DNA of 14,382 bases from JAIOSM01 sp964565415 (GCA_964565415.1 CAZMEX010000073.1:1-14382); one strand, 5' to 3'. Counted from the first letter of the stretch, positions 6,812 through 14,382 are shown. The notes: a model not told the origin generated them from the sequence alone. Numbers and translations: made by a program.

Positions 6812-7681
6812 ATGCAGTTTAAGAAAGAGTTTGAAACTGGTAAATTTGCCTGTCTTGTTCAAATCGAACCTCCCAAGGGGACAGATGTCTCATCAATAGT
6901 AGCAGATGCATTAAGTGTAAAAGGCGAAGTCAGTGCTTTTATTGTCCCTGAAATGGGCAATGCTGTGATGAGAATGAGTTCACTTGGAGCAGCCATGATT
7001 TTGAGAGAACAAGGAGTTGATACAATTGTACAGGTGAATTGCCGAGACAGAAACAGGCTTGCGCTTCAAGGTGATATACTTGCTGCGTCAGCTCTGGGGA
7101 TAGATTCCTTAATGGTTGAAACAGGTGATGATCCCTCCTTGGGAGATCATCATGAAACCAAAGCTGTGAATGATATTTCCCTTGATGAACTCCTTGGAGT
7201 TATTAATAAACTGAGTCAGGGAAAAGATATGGCAGGGGTTGGACTTTCAGGTTCCCCGCAGTTTTTAAAAGGGACAACTCTTAATACCTGCCTGCGTGGT
7301 GCAGACAGGGAAAAAGAGCTTGACAGGATGAAAAGGTTGATTGACCTTGATGTTAAGTATTTTATTACTCAACCTCTGTTTGAGTTTGAAATGACACACG
7401 CTTTTGTCAAAACAGCTCAGAAAAACAATGTTAAAATAATTCCGACGGTTTTACTTTTAAAATCTCTTGGAATGGCACGATATATGGCTCGTAATATGGA
7501 ATCTGTTAATCTTCCTGACTCCATTGCAGAAAGAATCCAGAAAGCTCCTGATAAAGTCAAAGAGTGCAGCAACATTGCAAAGGAGATGATAAGAGAGGTT
7601 AAGGCAAATGATTTTGGCGGCGTGAATGTGTCATGCATGGGCTGGGAAAAGAGATTGCCTGAACTATTAGGAGTTATGTAA
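6812..7681 (+). CDS. metF: Methylenetetrahydrofolate reductase family protein, first copy (MetF-like)
   Basis: A 289-residue TIM-barrel flavoprotein of the MTHFR family. Family features seen are the N-terminal catalytic Glu in LVQIEPPKGTD (Glu19), RMSSL, the flavin/folate-binding stretch CRDRNRLALQGDILAASALGI (in two parts around residue 80), and ETGDDPS (Asp106/107) at the place of the E. coli MetF Asp120. The later motif KYFITQPLFE corresponds to the RFFTQFFFD-like strand of the family, and GLSGSPQFLKG is a distinct feature of this copy. It is cytoplasmic and expected to interconvert 5,10-methylene-THF and 5-methyl-THF. It lacks the MetF/MetV-type Cys-rich region, which is a separate gene here. 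It opens the operon, has GGAG at 6800-6803 eight nt before ATG, and ends 27 nt before hdrA. It is clearly paralogous to, but divergent from, the second copy at the operon end, so the two may differ in substrate or in partner contacts. Confidence 0.85.
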   Translation: MQFKKEFETGKFACLVQIEPPKGTDVSSIVADALSVKGEVSAFIVPEMGNAVMRMSSLGAAMILREQGVDTIVQVNCRDRNRLALQGDILAASALGIDSLMVETGDDPSLGDHHETKAVNDISLDELLGVINKLSQGKDMAGVGLSGSPQFLKGTTLNTCLRGADREKELDRMKRLIDLDVKYFITQPLFEFEMTHAFVKTAQKNNVKIIPTVLLLKSLGMARYMARNMESVNLPDSIAERIQKAPDKVKECSNIAKEMIREVKANDFGGVNVSCMGWEKRLPELLGVM

Positions 7682-7708
7682 GGATTAAAAGGCTAGGAGG
7701 TTTACGAG

Positions 7709-10700
7709 ATGGCGGAAAAAGTAACACCCCAGAAGAATCTATCAGGTTCAGTTATGGTTGTTGGTGGTGGAATTGCTGGTATGCAGTCAGCGATAGATTT
7801 GGCAAATTCCGGGTACTATGTTTATCTTGTTGAAAAATCATATGCCATTGGTGGAATGATGGCTCAGCTGGATAAGACGTTCCCTACAAATGATTGTACC
7901 ATGTGAGTTATTTCTCCAAAACTGGTCGAGGTCGGCCGGCATTTAAATATTGAACTTCTAACAAACACAGAGCTTCTTGAACTTGATGGTGAGCAGGGGA
8001 ATTTTACTGCAAAGATCAGGCAGGAGCCAAGATATATTGATATTGACAAATGTACAAGCTGTGGTGAGTGTGCAAAAGTCTGCCCTGTAGAAGTCTTAAG
8101 TGAACATAACCAGGGACTTGCCATGCGCAAAGCAGCTTTTAAACAATATGAGCAGGCAATCCCCGGGGCTTTTGGTATTTCCAAACGTTCAACAGCACCT
8201 TGTAAGGTAACCTGTCCTGCCCATGTAAGTATCCAGGGATTTATTGCCCTGATGAATAAGGGACAGCATAGAGAAGCTTTGGAGCTTTTCAAGCAGGAAC
8301 ACCCTTTTCCAGGCTCCTGCGGTAGAGTCTGTCATCACCCTTGTGAGAGTGAGTGTACAAGAAGTGATGTGGATGATCCTCTGGCAATTCAATATCTTCA
8401 TAGATATCTTTCAGATCTTGATCTTGCTTCAGATGATCCCTTTGTTCCTGAAATTCAGGAAGATAGAGATGAAAAAGTCGCCATAGTGGGATCAGGTCCT
8501 GCAGGACTTACAACAGCATACTATCTTGCAATAAAAGGTTATAAAGTTACTGTTTTTGAAAAACTGCCTGTAAAGGGCGGAATGATGGCAGTGGGTATTC
8601 CTGAATACAGACTTCCAAAAAAAGAGCTTGAAAAAGAGATTGGCATAATAGAAAAACTTGGTGTGAAGATCAAAACATCGGTTGAGTTTGGCAAAGATAT
8701 TACCCTTGAAAGTTTGAAAAAAGATGGGTTTAAATCTCTGTTCCTTGCAGCAGGTCTCCATGGAAGCCGAAAGCTTGGTATTGATGGCGAAGATACAAAA
8801 GGGGTTCTTCCAGGAGTATCTTTTTTAAGGGATGCAGCACTGGAAAAGATGGATTCCATTGAGGGCAAAGTAGTTGTGATCGGTGGCGGTAATGTTGCCT
8901 GCGATGTTGCTTTAACAGCAAGAAGGCTTGGTTCTAAAGATGTCACAATGGTGTGTCTTGAAAACCGTGAAGAGATGCCTGCCTGGGATTATGAGATTGA
9001 AGAAGCCCTTGAAGAAGATGTTAAAATAATTAATAGTCTTGGTCCTGCAAAAATTTTGGAAAAAGGCGGTAAGACATCGGGCATTGAGTTTAAAAAATGT
9101 ACAGCAGTATTTGATGATCAAAAAAGATTTAATCCCCAATATGATGAGAAAGATATAACTGCCCTTGATGCTGACTATGTGATTGTGGCAATTGGTCAGT
9201 CCGGAGAGTTTGGATTTTCTGATTCTGAATCCATTGCTGTTACAAACAGAGGCGGGCTTGATGCTGACCCCCTGACCTATCAAACTCCCATTGACTGGGT
9301 TTTTGCAGGCGGTGATGCAGTGTATGGTCCAAAATCAGTTGTTGATGCAGTTGCTTGTGGAAAAGAGGCAGCAGAAAGCATCCACAGATTTATTCAAAAA
9401 GAGGATTTAACCAAGGACCGAGAAAAAATCTTTGAGTTTGAAAAACCTGATACCCTTGGTGAGCCGCTGTTGGATCGGGCAGTCCCTGATACCATTGCAG
9501 TGCAAGACCGGGAAGGCAATTTCAAGGAGATAACCTTTGGTCTTTCTGAAGAGAGAATGCAGGAAGAGGCTGCAAGATGCCTTTCCTGCGGAATCTGTTC
9601 AGAATGTTATCAATGTGTTGATGCCTGCCTGGCTGAAGCCATTGATCATGAAGCAACTTTCTCAATAAGAGACCTGAATGTAGGGTCTGTAATTGTGGCA
9701 TCGGGAAGTAAACCCTTTGATCCTTCCGGCATGGATGACACTTATATGTATAAGAGATCGCCCAATGTAATGACAAGCCTTGAATTTGAAAGAATTCTAA
9801 GCGCTGGCGGTCCTACAATGGGACATCTTACAAGACCATCCGATGAAAAAGAACCTGAAAAAATTGCCTGGCTGCAATGTATTGGTTCAAGGGATACAAA
9901 CAGATGCAATAACGGCTATTGTTCATCTGTCTGCTGTATGTATGCAATAAAGGATGCCATGATTGCAAAAGAGCATTCTGAAAAAGAACTTGATTGCGCT
10001 GTATTTAATATGGATATACGAACTTTTGGAAAGGATTATGAGAAATACTACCTAAGAGGTCGTGATGAAAATGGGATCAGGTTCGTAAAATCAAGGATAC
10101 ACACTGTTACTGAAAACATGGAAACAGGAAATCTGATATTAAATTATGCCGATGAGCAGGGAAAAATGTGCTCTGAAGAGTTTGATATGGTGATTCTCTC
10201 AGTTGGTCTTGAGATTTGTGATTCAACCATTGCCATGGCAGAAAGAATCGGTATTGAACTTGATCAATATAATTTTGCAAAAACATCTGTGTTTAACCCC
10301 CTGGAAACTTCAAGAAAAGGTGTTTTTGTCTCTGGTGCTTTCCAGGGTCCAAAAGATATTGCCTCGTCTGTAACAGAGGCAAGTGGTGCTGCATGTGCTG
10401 CTGGTATGGGGCTTGCTGCGGCAAGACACTCAAACACAAAAAGTGTGGAGGTTCCTGCCCAGAGGGATGTAAGTTCCGAAGAGCCAAGAATCGGTGTTTT
10501 TGTGTGTAAATGTGGAATTAACATTGCCGGTGTAGTGGATGTGCAGGGAGTGGCAGATTATGCTGAAACACTTCCCAATGTTGTGCATACAGAACAAAAT
10601 CTTTTTACCTGTTCTGAGGATGCCCAGGCTGGCATAAAAAAGGTTATAGATGAGCAAAAACTCAATAGAGTAGTGGTTGCATCATGCACACCTAAAACCC

Positions 10701-12148
10701 ATGAAGGTATTTTCATGGACACCCTTGAACAGGCTGGTTTAAATAAATATCTGTTTGAGATGGCAAATATAAGAAACCAGGGTTCCTGGATGCATTTCCA
10801 CATACCTGACCAGGCAACCAATAAAGCAAAAGACCTTGTGAGAATGGCAGTGGCAAGGGCTGCAACTTTACATCCATTGCATGAAAAAAGGATACCAGTC
10901 ACTGAAAGAGCAGTTGTAATAGGTGGCGGTATTGCAGGTATGACAGCGGCAAAAGGACTTGCAGATCAGGGATATGAAGTTGTACTTGTGGAAAAAGAGG
11001 ATAAACTGGGTGGTCTTGGAAATAAACTTTTTAAAACCATTGAAGGTGATAATGTAAGAGAGTATGTTAAAAAACTTTCAGAAGAAGTAGAAAACCATGA
11101 AAAAATAGAGGTCTTAAAACAGGCATTGGTTGTCAGCTTTGCAGGCTATAAAGGAAATTTCAAAACTGAATTGATTATAGCTCCAAGCATGTATGAAAGA
11201 AAAGTTGACCACGGTGTTGTGATAATTGCAACAGGTGCAAACGAATACAAACCTGAGCAATATATGTACAATGAGACAGATAAGGTTGTAACCCAGATGG
11301 AGCTTACAGATCTTATTGAAGAGAATGGAGCAGATGATTTAGAACAGGTTGTGATGATCCAGTGTGTCGGCTCCAGGGATGATGACAATCCTAATTGCTC
11401 AAGGGTTTGCTGCCAGAGTGCAATAAAGAATGCTTTGCATATTAAGGAAGAAAACCCTGAGACTGAGGTTTATATTCTATACCGGGATATTAGAACCTAT
11501 GCAATGCTTGAACAATACTATACCGAGGCAAGAAACAGAGGAGTACTCTTTTTCAGGTTTGATGCTGATAACCCGCCAAAGGTTACAAAAACTGAAAATG
11601 GTGTAGAGGTATTATTCAGGGATCATATTCTTGGACAAGATCTGATAGTTGAACCGGATATTATTGCATTGAGCGCCCGCATGGAACCTTCGGACACAGA
11701 AGAGCTTGCATCAATTATTAAAACAGGCAGAAACAGTGACGGATATTTTATTGAAGCCCATGTTAAATTAAGACCTGTTGATTCTGCAACCGAGGGTATT
11801 TTTATCTGCGGTACTGCCCACGGTCCAAAATTGATTTCTGAGACCATTACCCAGGCAATGGCAGCAGCAGCTAAGGCGACAACGTTCCTTGCCCAGGAGT
11901 ATCTGACACTTTCTGCTGTAACAGCAGAGGTTGATCCTGACCATTGTGCTTCATGTCTGGTATGTGTAAGGTCATGCCCCTATGATGTTCCGGTTATTAA
12001 TGAATTTGGAAAAAGTGAAATTGATCCTGCTTTATGCCAGGGTTGTGGAGTCTGTGTCTCAGAGTGTCCGGCTAAAACAATCAAACTTAACTGGTATGAG
12101 GATGTTCAATTGCTCAGTAAGGTTGAATCACTATTGGAGGAAATATAA
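7709..12148 (+). CDS. hdrA: Selenocysteine-containing HdrA-GltD-HdrA fusion flavoprotein
   Basis: A 1479-residue protein read through an in-frame TGA at 7904-7906 (Sec66). AGGAGG at 7695-7700 fixes the start. Order: HdrA thioredoxin-reductase-like FAD module (GGGIAG from residue 19, motif NDCTMU at 61-66, then VISPKLVEVGRH); [4Fe-4S] motif CTSCGECAKVCP (C115, 118, 121, 125); an inserted GltD/NfnB-like module (Cys 165, 169, 204, 208, 212, 216; FAD motif GSGPAGL at 261; nucleotide motif GGGNVACDVA at 392); Cys-rich motif with C624, 627, 630, 633, 636, 640; the rest of the first HdrA core (QCIGSRD at about 723, YCSSVCC). A second HdrA starts near 925 with VFVCKCGINIAG, then GGGIAGMTAA at 1072, QCVGSRD and NCSRVCC near 1218-1235, and two C-terminal [4Fe-4S] motifs (C1413-1423, C1443-1453). 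HdrA proteins are cytoplasmic electron-transfer, often bifurcating, subunits. No hdrB or hdrC is adjacent. The internal ATG at 8123 is not a gene start. Confidence 0.9.
7904..7939 (+). promoter_or_regulatory. Sec UGA codon and candidate bacterial SECIS hairpin of hdrA
   Basis: The TGA at 7904-7906 is followed after 15 nt by CTGGTC (7922-7927), which pairs with GGCCGG (7934-7939) in six pairs including two G-U wobbles. The apical loop is GAGGTC (7928-7933). Its first base is G and it begins 21 nt after the UGA, both inside the range described for bacterial SECIS elements. The AGGUC in the loop also recalls the AGGUCU loop of E. coli fdhF, as known from the literature. SelB and the Sec-tRNA gene are not in the window. 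Confidence 0.75.
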
Positions 12149-12149
12149 T

Positions 12150-12590
12150 ATGGCAAAGGAATTTAACCCCATAATTCTTGCATTTTGTTGTAATTACTGA
12201 GGATACTCAGCTGCGGACCTGGCAGGTTCCATGAGATTGAAATGCCCGGCAAATTTTAGAATTATCAGGCTTCCATGTACCGGGAAAATTGACATTATCC
12301 ACCTGTTGCGCGCTTTTGAAAAAGGTGCAGACGGAGTTTATGTGGTGGGCTGTATGGAAGGTGATTGTCATTTTAATTCCGGTAATTTCAGAGCAAGAAA
12401 AAAAGTTGAACAGGCAGCTAAAATACTTGACCAGATTGGTGTGGGAGGTGACCGTGTAAAAATGTATAACCTCTCCTCGGGCGAAGGCCCTCTGTTTGCG
12501 GAATACTCCATTGAAATGGATGAAAAAATAAGAGAACTTGGTCCAAGCCCAATAAGAGAAGCACTAAAGAAAAAAGCTAATGCAGCTTAA
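12150..12590 (+). CDS. mvhD: Selenocysteine-containing MvhD-like iron-sulfur electron-transfer protein
   Basis: A 146-residue protein read through TGA at 12198-12200 (Sec17). The start ATG is one base after the hdrA stop, with GGAGG at 12136-12140 nine nt before it. The N-terminus AFCCNYUGYSAADLAG matches the MvhD signature FCCNWCSYAGADLAG, with Sec in place of the third Cys. Further Cys are C32, C43 in LPCTGKID, and C68 and C73 in VGCMEGDCHFNSGN, the conserved MvhD block, and the end IRELGPSPIREAL is also typical. MvhD carries a [2Fe-2S] cluster and links HdrA to an electron-donating or accepting partner (hydrogenase, formate dehydrogenase or, here, probably MetV/MetF). An internal ATG at 12231 would give a 119-residue fragment that has lost the signature and should not be annotated as the gene. 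Confidence 0.9.
12198..12230 (+). promoter_or_regulatory. Sec UGA codon and candidate bacterial SECIS hairpin of mvhD
   Basis: After the TGA at 12198-12200 there are 14 nt and then GGACCT (12215-12220), loop GGC (12221-12223) and AGGTTCC (12224-12230). Six pairs form with one unpaired U on the 3' side. The loop begins with G and starts 20 nt after the UGA, nearly the same spacing as in hdrA. In E. coli fdhF the bulged U is on the 5' side, so the match is of type rather than detail. An alternative weaker stem, CTGC (12211-12214) with GCAG (12222-12225), also exists. Confidence 0.65.
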
Positions 12591-12619
12591 AATAATAAAT
12601 CAATAATGAGGTTTTGATT

Positions 12620-13288
12620 ATGATAATTGCAGAAAAAAAGCCGATTAAGGAGATAATTGATACGATTTCCGGATATAAAAAGCTCCTGATTCTCGGATGT
12701 AACGAGTGCGTGACAGTGTGTGAAGCAGGTGGAAAAAAAGAAGTTGGTGTTCTTGCCTCTGCCCTTAGAATGTATTTTATCAAAGAGGGTAAAGATGTAC
12801 AAATTGATGAGAGGACTCTGGAAAGACAATGTGATCATGAATATTTAGAAGAGATTCGTGACGTGGTTGATAAGTATGATGCAATTGTATCCCTTGCATG
12901 TGGTGTAGGGGTTCAGTTTGCAGCAGAAAAATACCATGATACTCCTCTGCTGCCCGGTGTAAATACTGTCTGTCTCGGTGCCAATGAAAAGCGTGGCATG
13001 TGGACAGAAAGATGCCAGGCATGCGGTTCATGTGTGCTTGCTGAGACCGGGGGAATATGCCCTGTTTCACGATGTGCAAAAAGAGTCTTAAATGGACCAT
13101 GCGGCGGTTCAACTGCAGGAAAGTGTGAAATTAATAAAGACCTGGACTGTGCCTGGCAGCTGATTATTGACCGCTTAAAGGCAATGGATAAACTGGATGA
13201 TTATGAAAAGTTGGCACCTATTAAAGACTGGTCAACTGACAGAGCCGGGGGACCTAGAACGGTTGTTAGGGAGGATGTACAAGTATGA
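12620..13288 (+). CDS. metV: MetV-like methylenetetrahydrofolate reductase accessory subunit (MTHFR C-terminal, Cys-rich family)
   Basis: About 222 residues. A TTG at 12614 gives a form two residues longer, but the TGAGG at 12607-12611 is eight nt from ATG 12620 and only two from the TTG, so ATG 12620 is preferred. The N-terminal half has LILGCNECVTVCEAGGKKE and SLACGVGVQFAAEKY; the C-terminal half has the dense cysteine motif CQACGSCVLAETGGICPVSRC followed by KRVLNGPCGGSTAGKCEI, which marks the MTHFR_C/MetV family of acetogens. These cysteines bind metal (iron-sulfur and/or zinc in characterised MetV proteins). MetV is the partner of MetF and is thought to pass electrons to its flavin. Its stop overlaps the metF2 start by 4 nt, strong support for a MetVF pair. 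Confidence 0.88.
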   Translation: MIIAEKKPIKEIIDTISGYKKLLILGCNECVTVCEAGGKKEVGVLASALRMYFIKEGKDVQIDERTLERQCDHEYLEEIRDVVDKYDAIVSLACGVGVQFAAEKYHDTPLLPGVNTVCLGANEKRGMWTERCQACGSCVLAETGGICPVSRCAKRVLNGPCGGSTAGKCEINKDLDCAWQLIIDRLKAMDKLDDYEKLAPIKDWSTDRAGGPRTVVREDVQV

Positions 13289-14214
13289 GTGTAAATACGG
13301 CAAGTAAACTGGAAAAGATATTAAAAGCAGGGCATATGGCGGTTACTTCAGAGTGTGGACCGCCCAGGGGAAGTGATCCTGAAGCAGTGAGAGAAAAAGG
13401 GAATCTTATTAAGGATTATGTGGATTCAATTAATGTTACGGATAATCAGACATCCATGACAAGGATGAGTTCTCTTGCAGCGTGTATTCATTTGAAAATC
13501 ATGGGCATTGAACCAGTATTGCAGATGGTTACAAGGGATAGAAACCGAATAGCTCTCCAGAGCGATATCCTGGGAGCAGCTTCCTTTGACATTAATAATA
13601 TTCTCTGCCTTTCAGGAGATCATCAGAGTTTTGGAGATTGTGCCCAGGGGCAGAATGTGCATGATTTAGATTCCATGCAGCTCATTCAAACAGTTCGTCA
13701 CATGCGGGATGAAGGTAAGTTCCTTGGCGGTGACGATATTAAACGGCCGCCGGACATGTTTGTTGGTGCAGCTGCAAATCCGTTTGCAGATCCCTTTGAG
13801 ATCAGAGTGCCCCGCCTTGCAAAAAAAGTAGCTGCTGGTGTTGAGTTTATCCAGACACAATGTATCTATAATCTGGATAAATTTGAGGAGTGGATGAGAC
13901 GGCTCAGGGAAAAAGGTCTCCACGAAAAAGTTTTTATTCTTGCAGGCATGACACCCATGAAATCAGCAGGCATGGCAAAATTCATGAAAAATCGTGTCCC
14001 GGGCATGGATGTTCCCGATGAAATCATAGACCGCCTTTCAGGTGTGGCAAAAGATAAACAGGCCCAGGAAGGCATTGACATCTGTGTTGAAGCCATTGCA
14101 CGCTTAAAAGAGGTTGAAGGTATATCAGGTTTCCATATAATGGCAATAGAGTGGGAGGAAAAAGTCCCTGAAATAGTTGAAAGAAGCGGACTCTACCCAA
14201 GACCTGAAGTGTAA
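13285..14214 (+). CDS. metF: Methylenetetrahydrofolate reductase, second copy (MetF, MetV partner)
   Basis: A 309-residue MTHFR-family flavoprotein. The catalytic Glu is in TSECGPPRGSD (Glu23), Asp112 lies in CLSGDHQSFGD at the position of E. coli Asp120, and the flavin-binding stretch TRDRNRIALQSDILGAASFD matches the family, as do NVTDNQ, VGAAANPFADP and the FIQTQCIYNLDKFEEWM strand-helix. This copy is closer than the first to the MetF of acetogen MetVF complexes, judging by eye. The start overlaps the metV stop (ATGA at 13285-13288), with AGGGAGG upstream inside metV, so the two are translationally coupled. It should catalyse methylene-THF reduction, or methyl-THF oxidation in a reverse Wood-Ljungdahl pathway. 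Last gene of the operon. Confidence 0.92.
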   Translation: MSVNTASKLEKILKAGHMAVTSECGPPRGSDPEAVREKGNLIKDYVDSINVTDNQTSMTRMSSLAACIHLKIMGIEPVLQMVTRDRNRIALQSDILGAASFDINNILCLSGDHQSFGDCAQGQNVHDLDSMQLIQTVRHMRDEGKFLGGDDIKRPPDMFVGAAANPFADPFEIRVPRLAKKVAAGVEFIQTQCIYNLDKFEEWMRRLREKGLHEKVFILAGMTPMKSAGMAKFMKNRVPGMDVPDEIIDRLSGVAKDKQAQEGIDICVEAIARLKEVEGISGFHIMAIEWEEKVPEIVERSGLYPRPEV

Positions 14215-14241
14215 TAAAAAAAAACAGTAAATAATCCAATA

Positions 14242-14282
14242 CATGTCCAGACTTTGTAATTTTCTACAGAGTCTGGACCATG
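14242..14282 (+). terminator. Long stem-loop after metF2, probable transcript 3' end
   Basis: The arms CATGTCCAGACT (14242-14253) and AGTCTGGACCATG (14270-14282) pair fully except for one unpaired C. The inner TTGTA (14254-14258) pairs with TACAG (14265-14269) with one wobble, leaving a 6-nt loop ATTTTC. This makes about 17 pairs. There is no T-run directly after it (AAAATTCTC follows), so it is not a textbook intrinsic terminator. It may be a 3' stabiliser or a bidirectional stop (an A-run lies at 14216-14224). Confidence 0.5.
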
Positions 14283-14351
14283 AAAATTCTCTATTGTATA
14301 ACCCATCAAAGAATTATATAATTTTTTTTCAACACTTTCAATTCAATATTT

Positions 14352-14381
14352 ACTGCTCCAGCAGTGAAGTTTCACCACTGC
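14352..14381. repeat. Nested, mutually exclusive inverted repeats at the window edge
   Basis: ACTGCT (14352-14357) pairs with AGCAGT (14360-14365) around a 2-nt loop. GTGAA (14364-14368) pairs with TTCAC (14371-14375). GCAGTG (14361-14366) pairs with CACTGC (14376-14381). These structures compete for the same bases. The window ends here, so the full element cannot be seen. Confidence 0.4.
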
Positions 14382-14382
14382 A

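Noticed and set aside
7864..11847. Several long antisense open frames opposite hdrA
   Set aside because: They show low-complexity Ser/Leu/His-rich translations without family motifs, and the plus strand carries a well conserved protein throughout.
8123..12148. A separate gene starting at the ATG at 8123
   Set aside because: It is in the same frame as the ATG at 7709, the only break is the TGA at 7904, and the sequence between encodes conserved HdrA motifs (VISPKLVEVGRH, CTSCGECAKVCP). The ATG at 8123 is an internal Met.
7904..12200. Both TGAs as nonsense mutations or sequencing errors
   Set aside because: Both occur exactly in family Cys motifs, both are followed by SECIS-like hairpins at nearly equal distance, and the rest of each frame is intact. 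Decay would not be so placed.
12231..12590. A 119-residue gene starting at 12231
   Set aside because: It lacks the MvhD N-terminal signature, which is present upstream in frame across the TGA and has a proper ribosome binding site at 12136-12140.
12614..12619. TTG at 12614 as the metV start
   Set aside because: Only 2 nt separate it from the TGAGG ribosome binding site, while ATG 12620 has the normal spacing of 8.
1..14382. CRISPR array, tRNA or rRNA genes, insertion sequence
   Set aside because: No regularly spaced repeats, cloverleaf or rRNA sequence, transposase or terminal inverted repeats were seen.

Overview
The window looks like a piece of a chromosome from an anaerobic, sulfate-reducing deltaproteobacterium of the Desulfobacterales type. 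This is an inference: the DNA is AT-rich, two genes read UGA as selenocysteine, and there is a methylene-tetrahydrofolate reductase / heterodisulfide-reductase-like gene set of the kind used in the Wood-Ljungdahl (C1) pathway. No ribosomal or other taxonomic marker is present.

Layout. (1) Positions 1-330, plus strand: the decayed 3' end of an integron-type tyrosine recombinase, cut by the window edge. (2) Positions 433-5487, minus strand: a complete branched-chain/polar amino-acid ABC transporter operon, transcribed livJ-livH-livM-livG-livF, with a strong stem-loop between livJ and livH. (3) Positions 5706-6446, minus strand: a secreted protein of unknown function with HEAT-like N-terminal helices, a lysine-rich linker and a BamE/SmpA-like C-terminal domain. 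(4) Positions 6447-6811: a 365-bp divergent intergenic region with a candidate promoter, a perfect 10-bp palindrome over its probable start site, and several other repeats. (5) Positions 6812-14214, plus strand: a tight five-gene operon, metF1 - hdrA - mvhD - metV - metF2. (6) Positions 14215-14382: stem-loops, no gene.

The operon is the main interest. Two of its genes are cut by in-frame UGA codons and would be mis-annotated by a standard gene finder. Both UGAs fall in family-typical cysteine motifs (CxxU in HdrA, CCxxU in MvhD). Both are followed at 14-15 nt by a hairpin that fits the bacterial SECIS pattern. Read through, hdrA encodes a 1479-residue protein: an HdrA flavoprotein core whose ferredoxin segment is split by a complete GltD/NfnB-like NAD(P)H-binding flavoprotein, followed by a second complete HdrA. 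hdrB and hdrC are absent from the operon.

Working model (inference): NAD(P)H is oxidised at the GltD module, electrons pass through the two HdrA flavins and many iron-sulfur clusters, and MvhD and MetV hand them to one or both MetF subunits, which interconvert methylene-THF and methyl-THF. Flavin-based bifurcation or confurcation with ferredoxin is possible but not shown by sequence. The amino-acid transporter and the secreted protein have no evident functional link to this operon.
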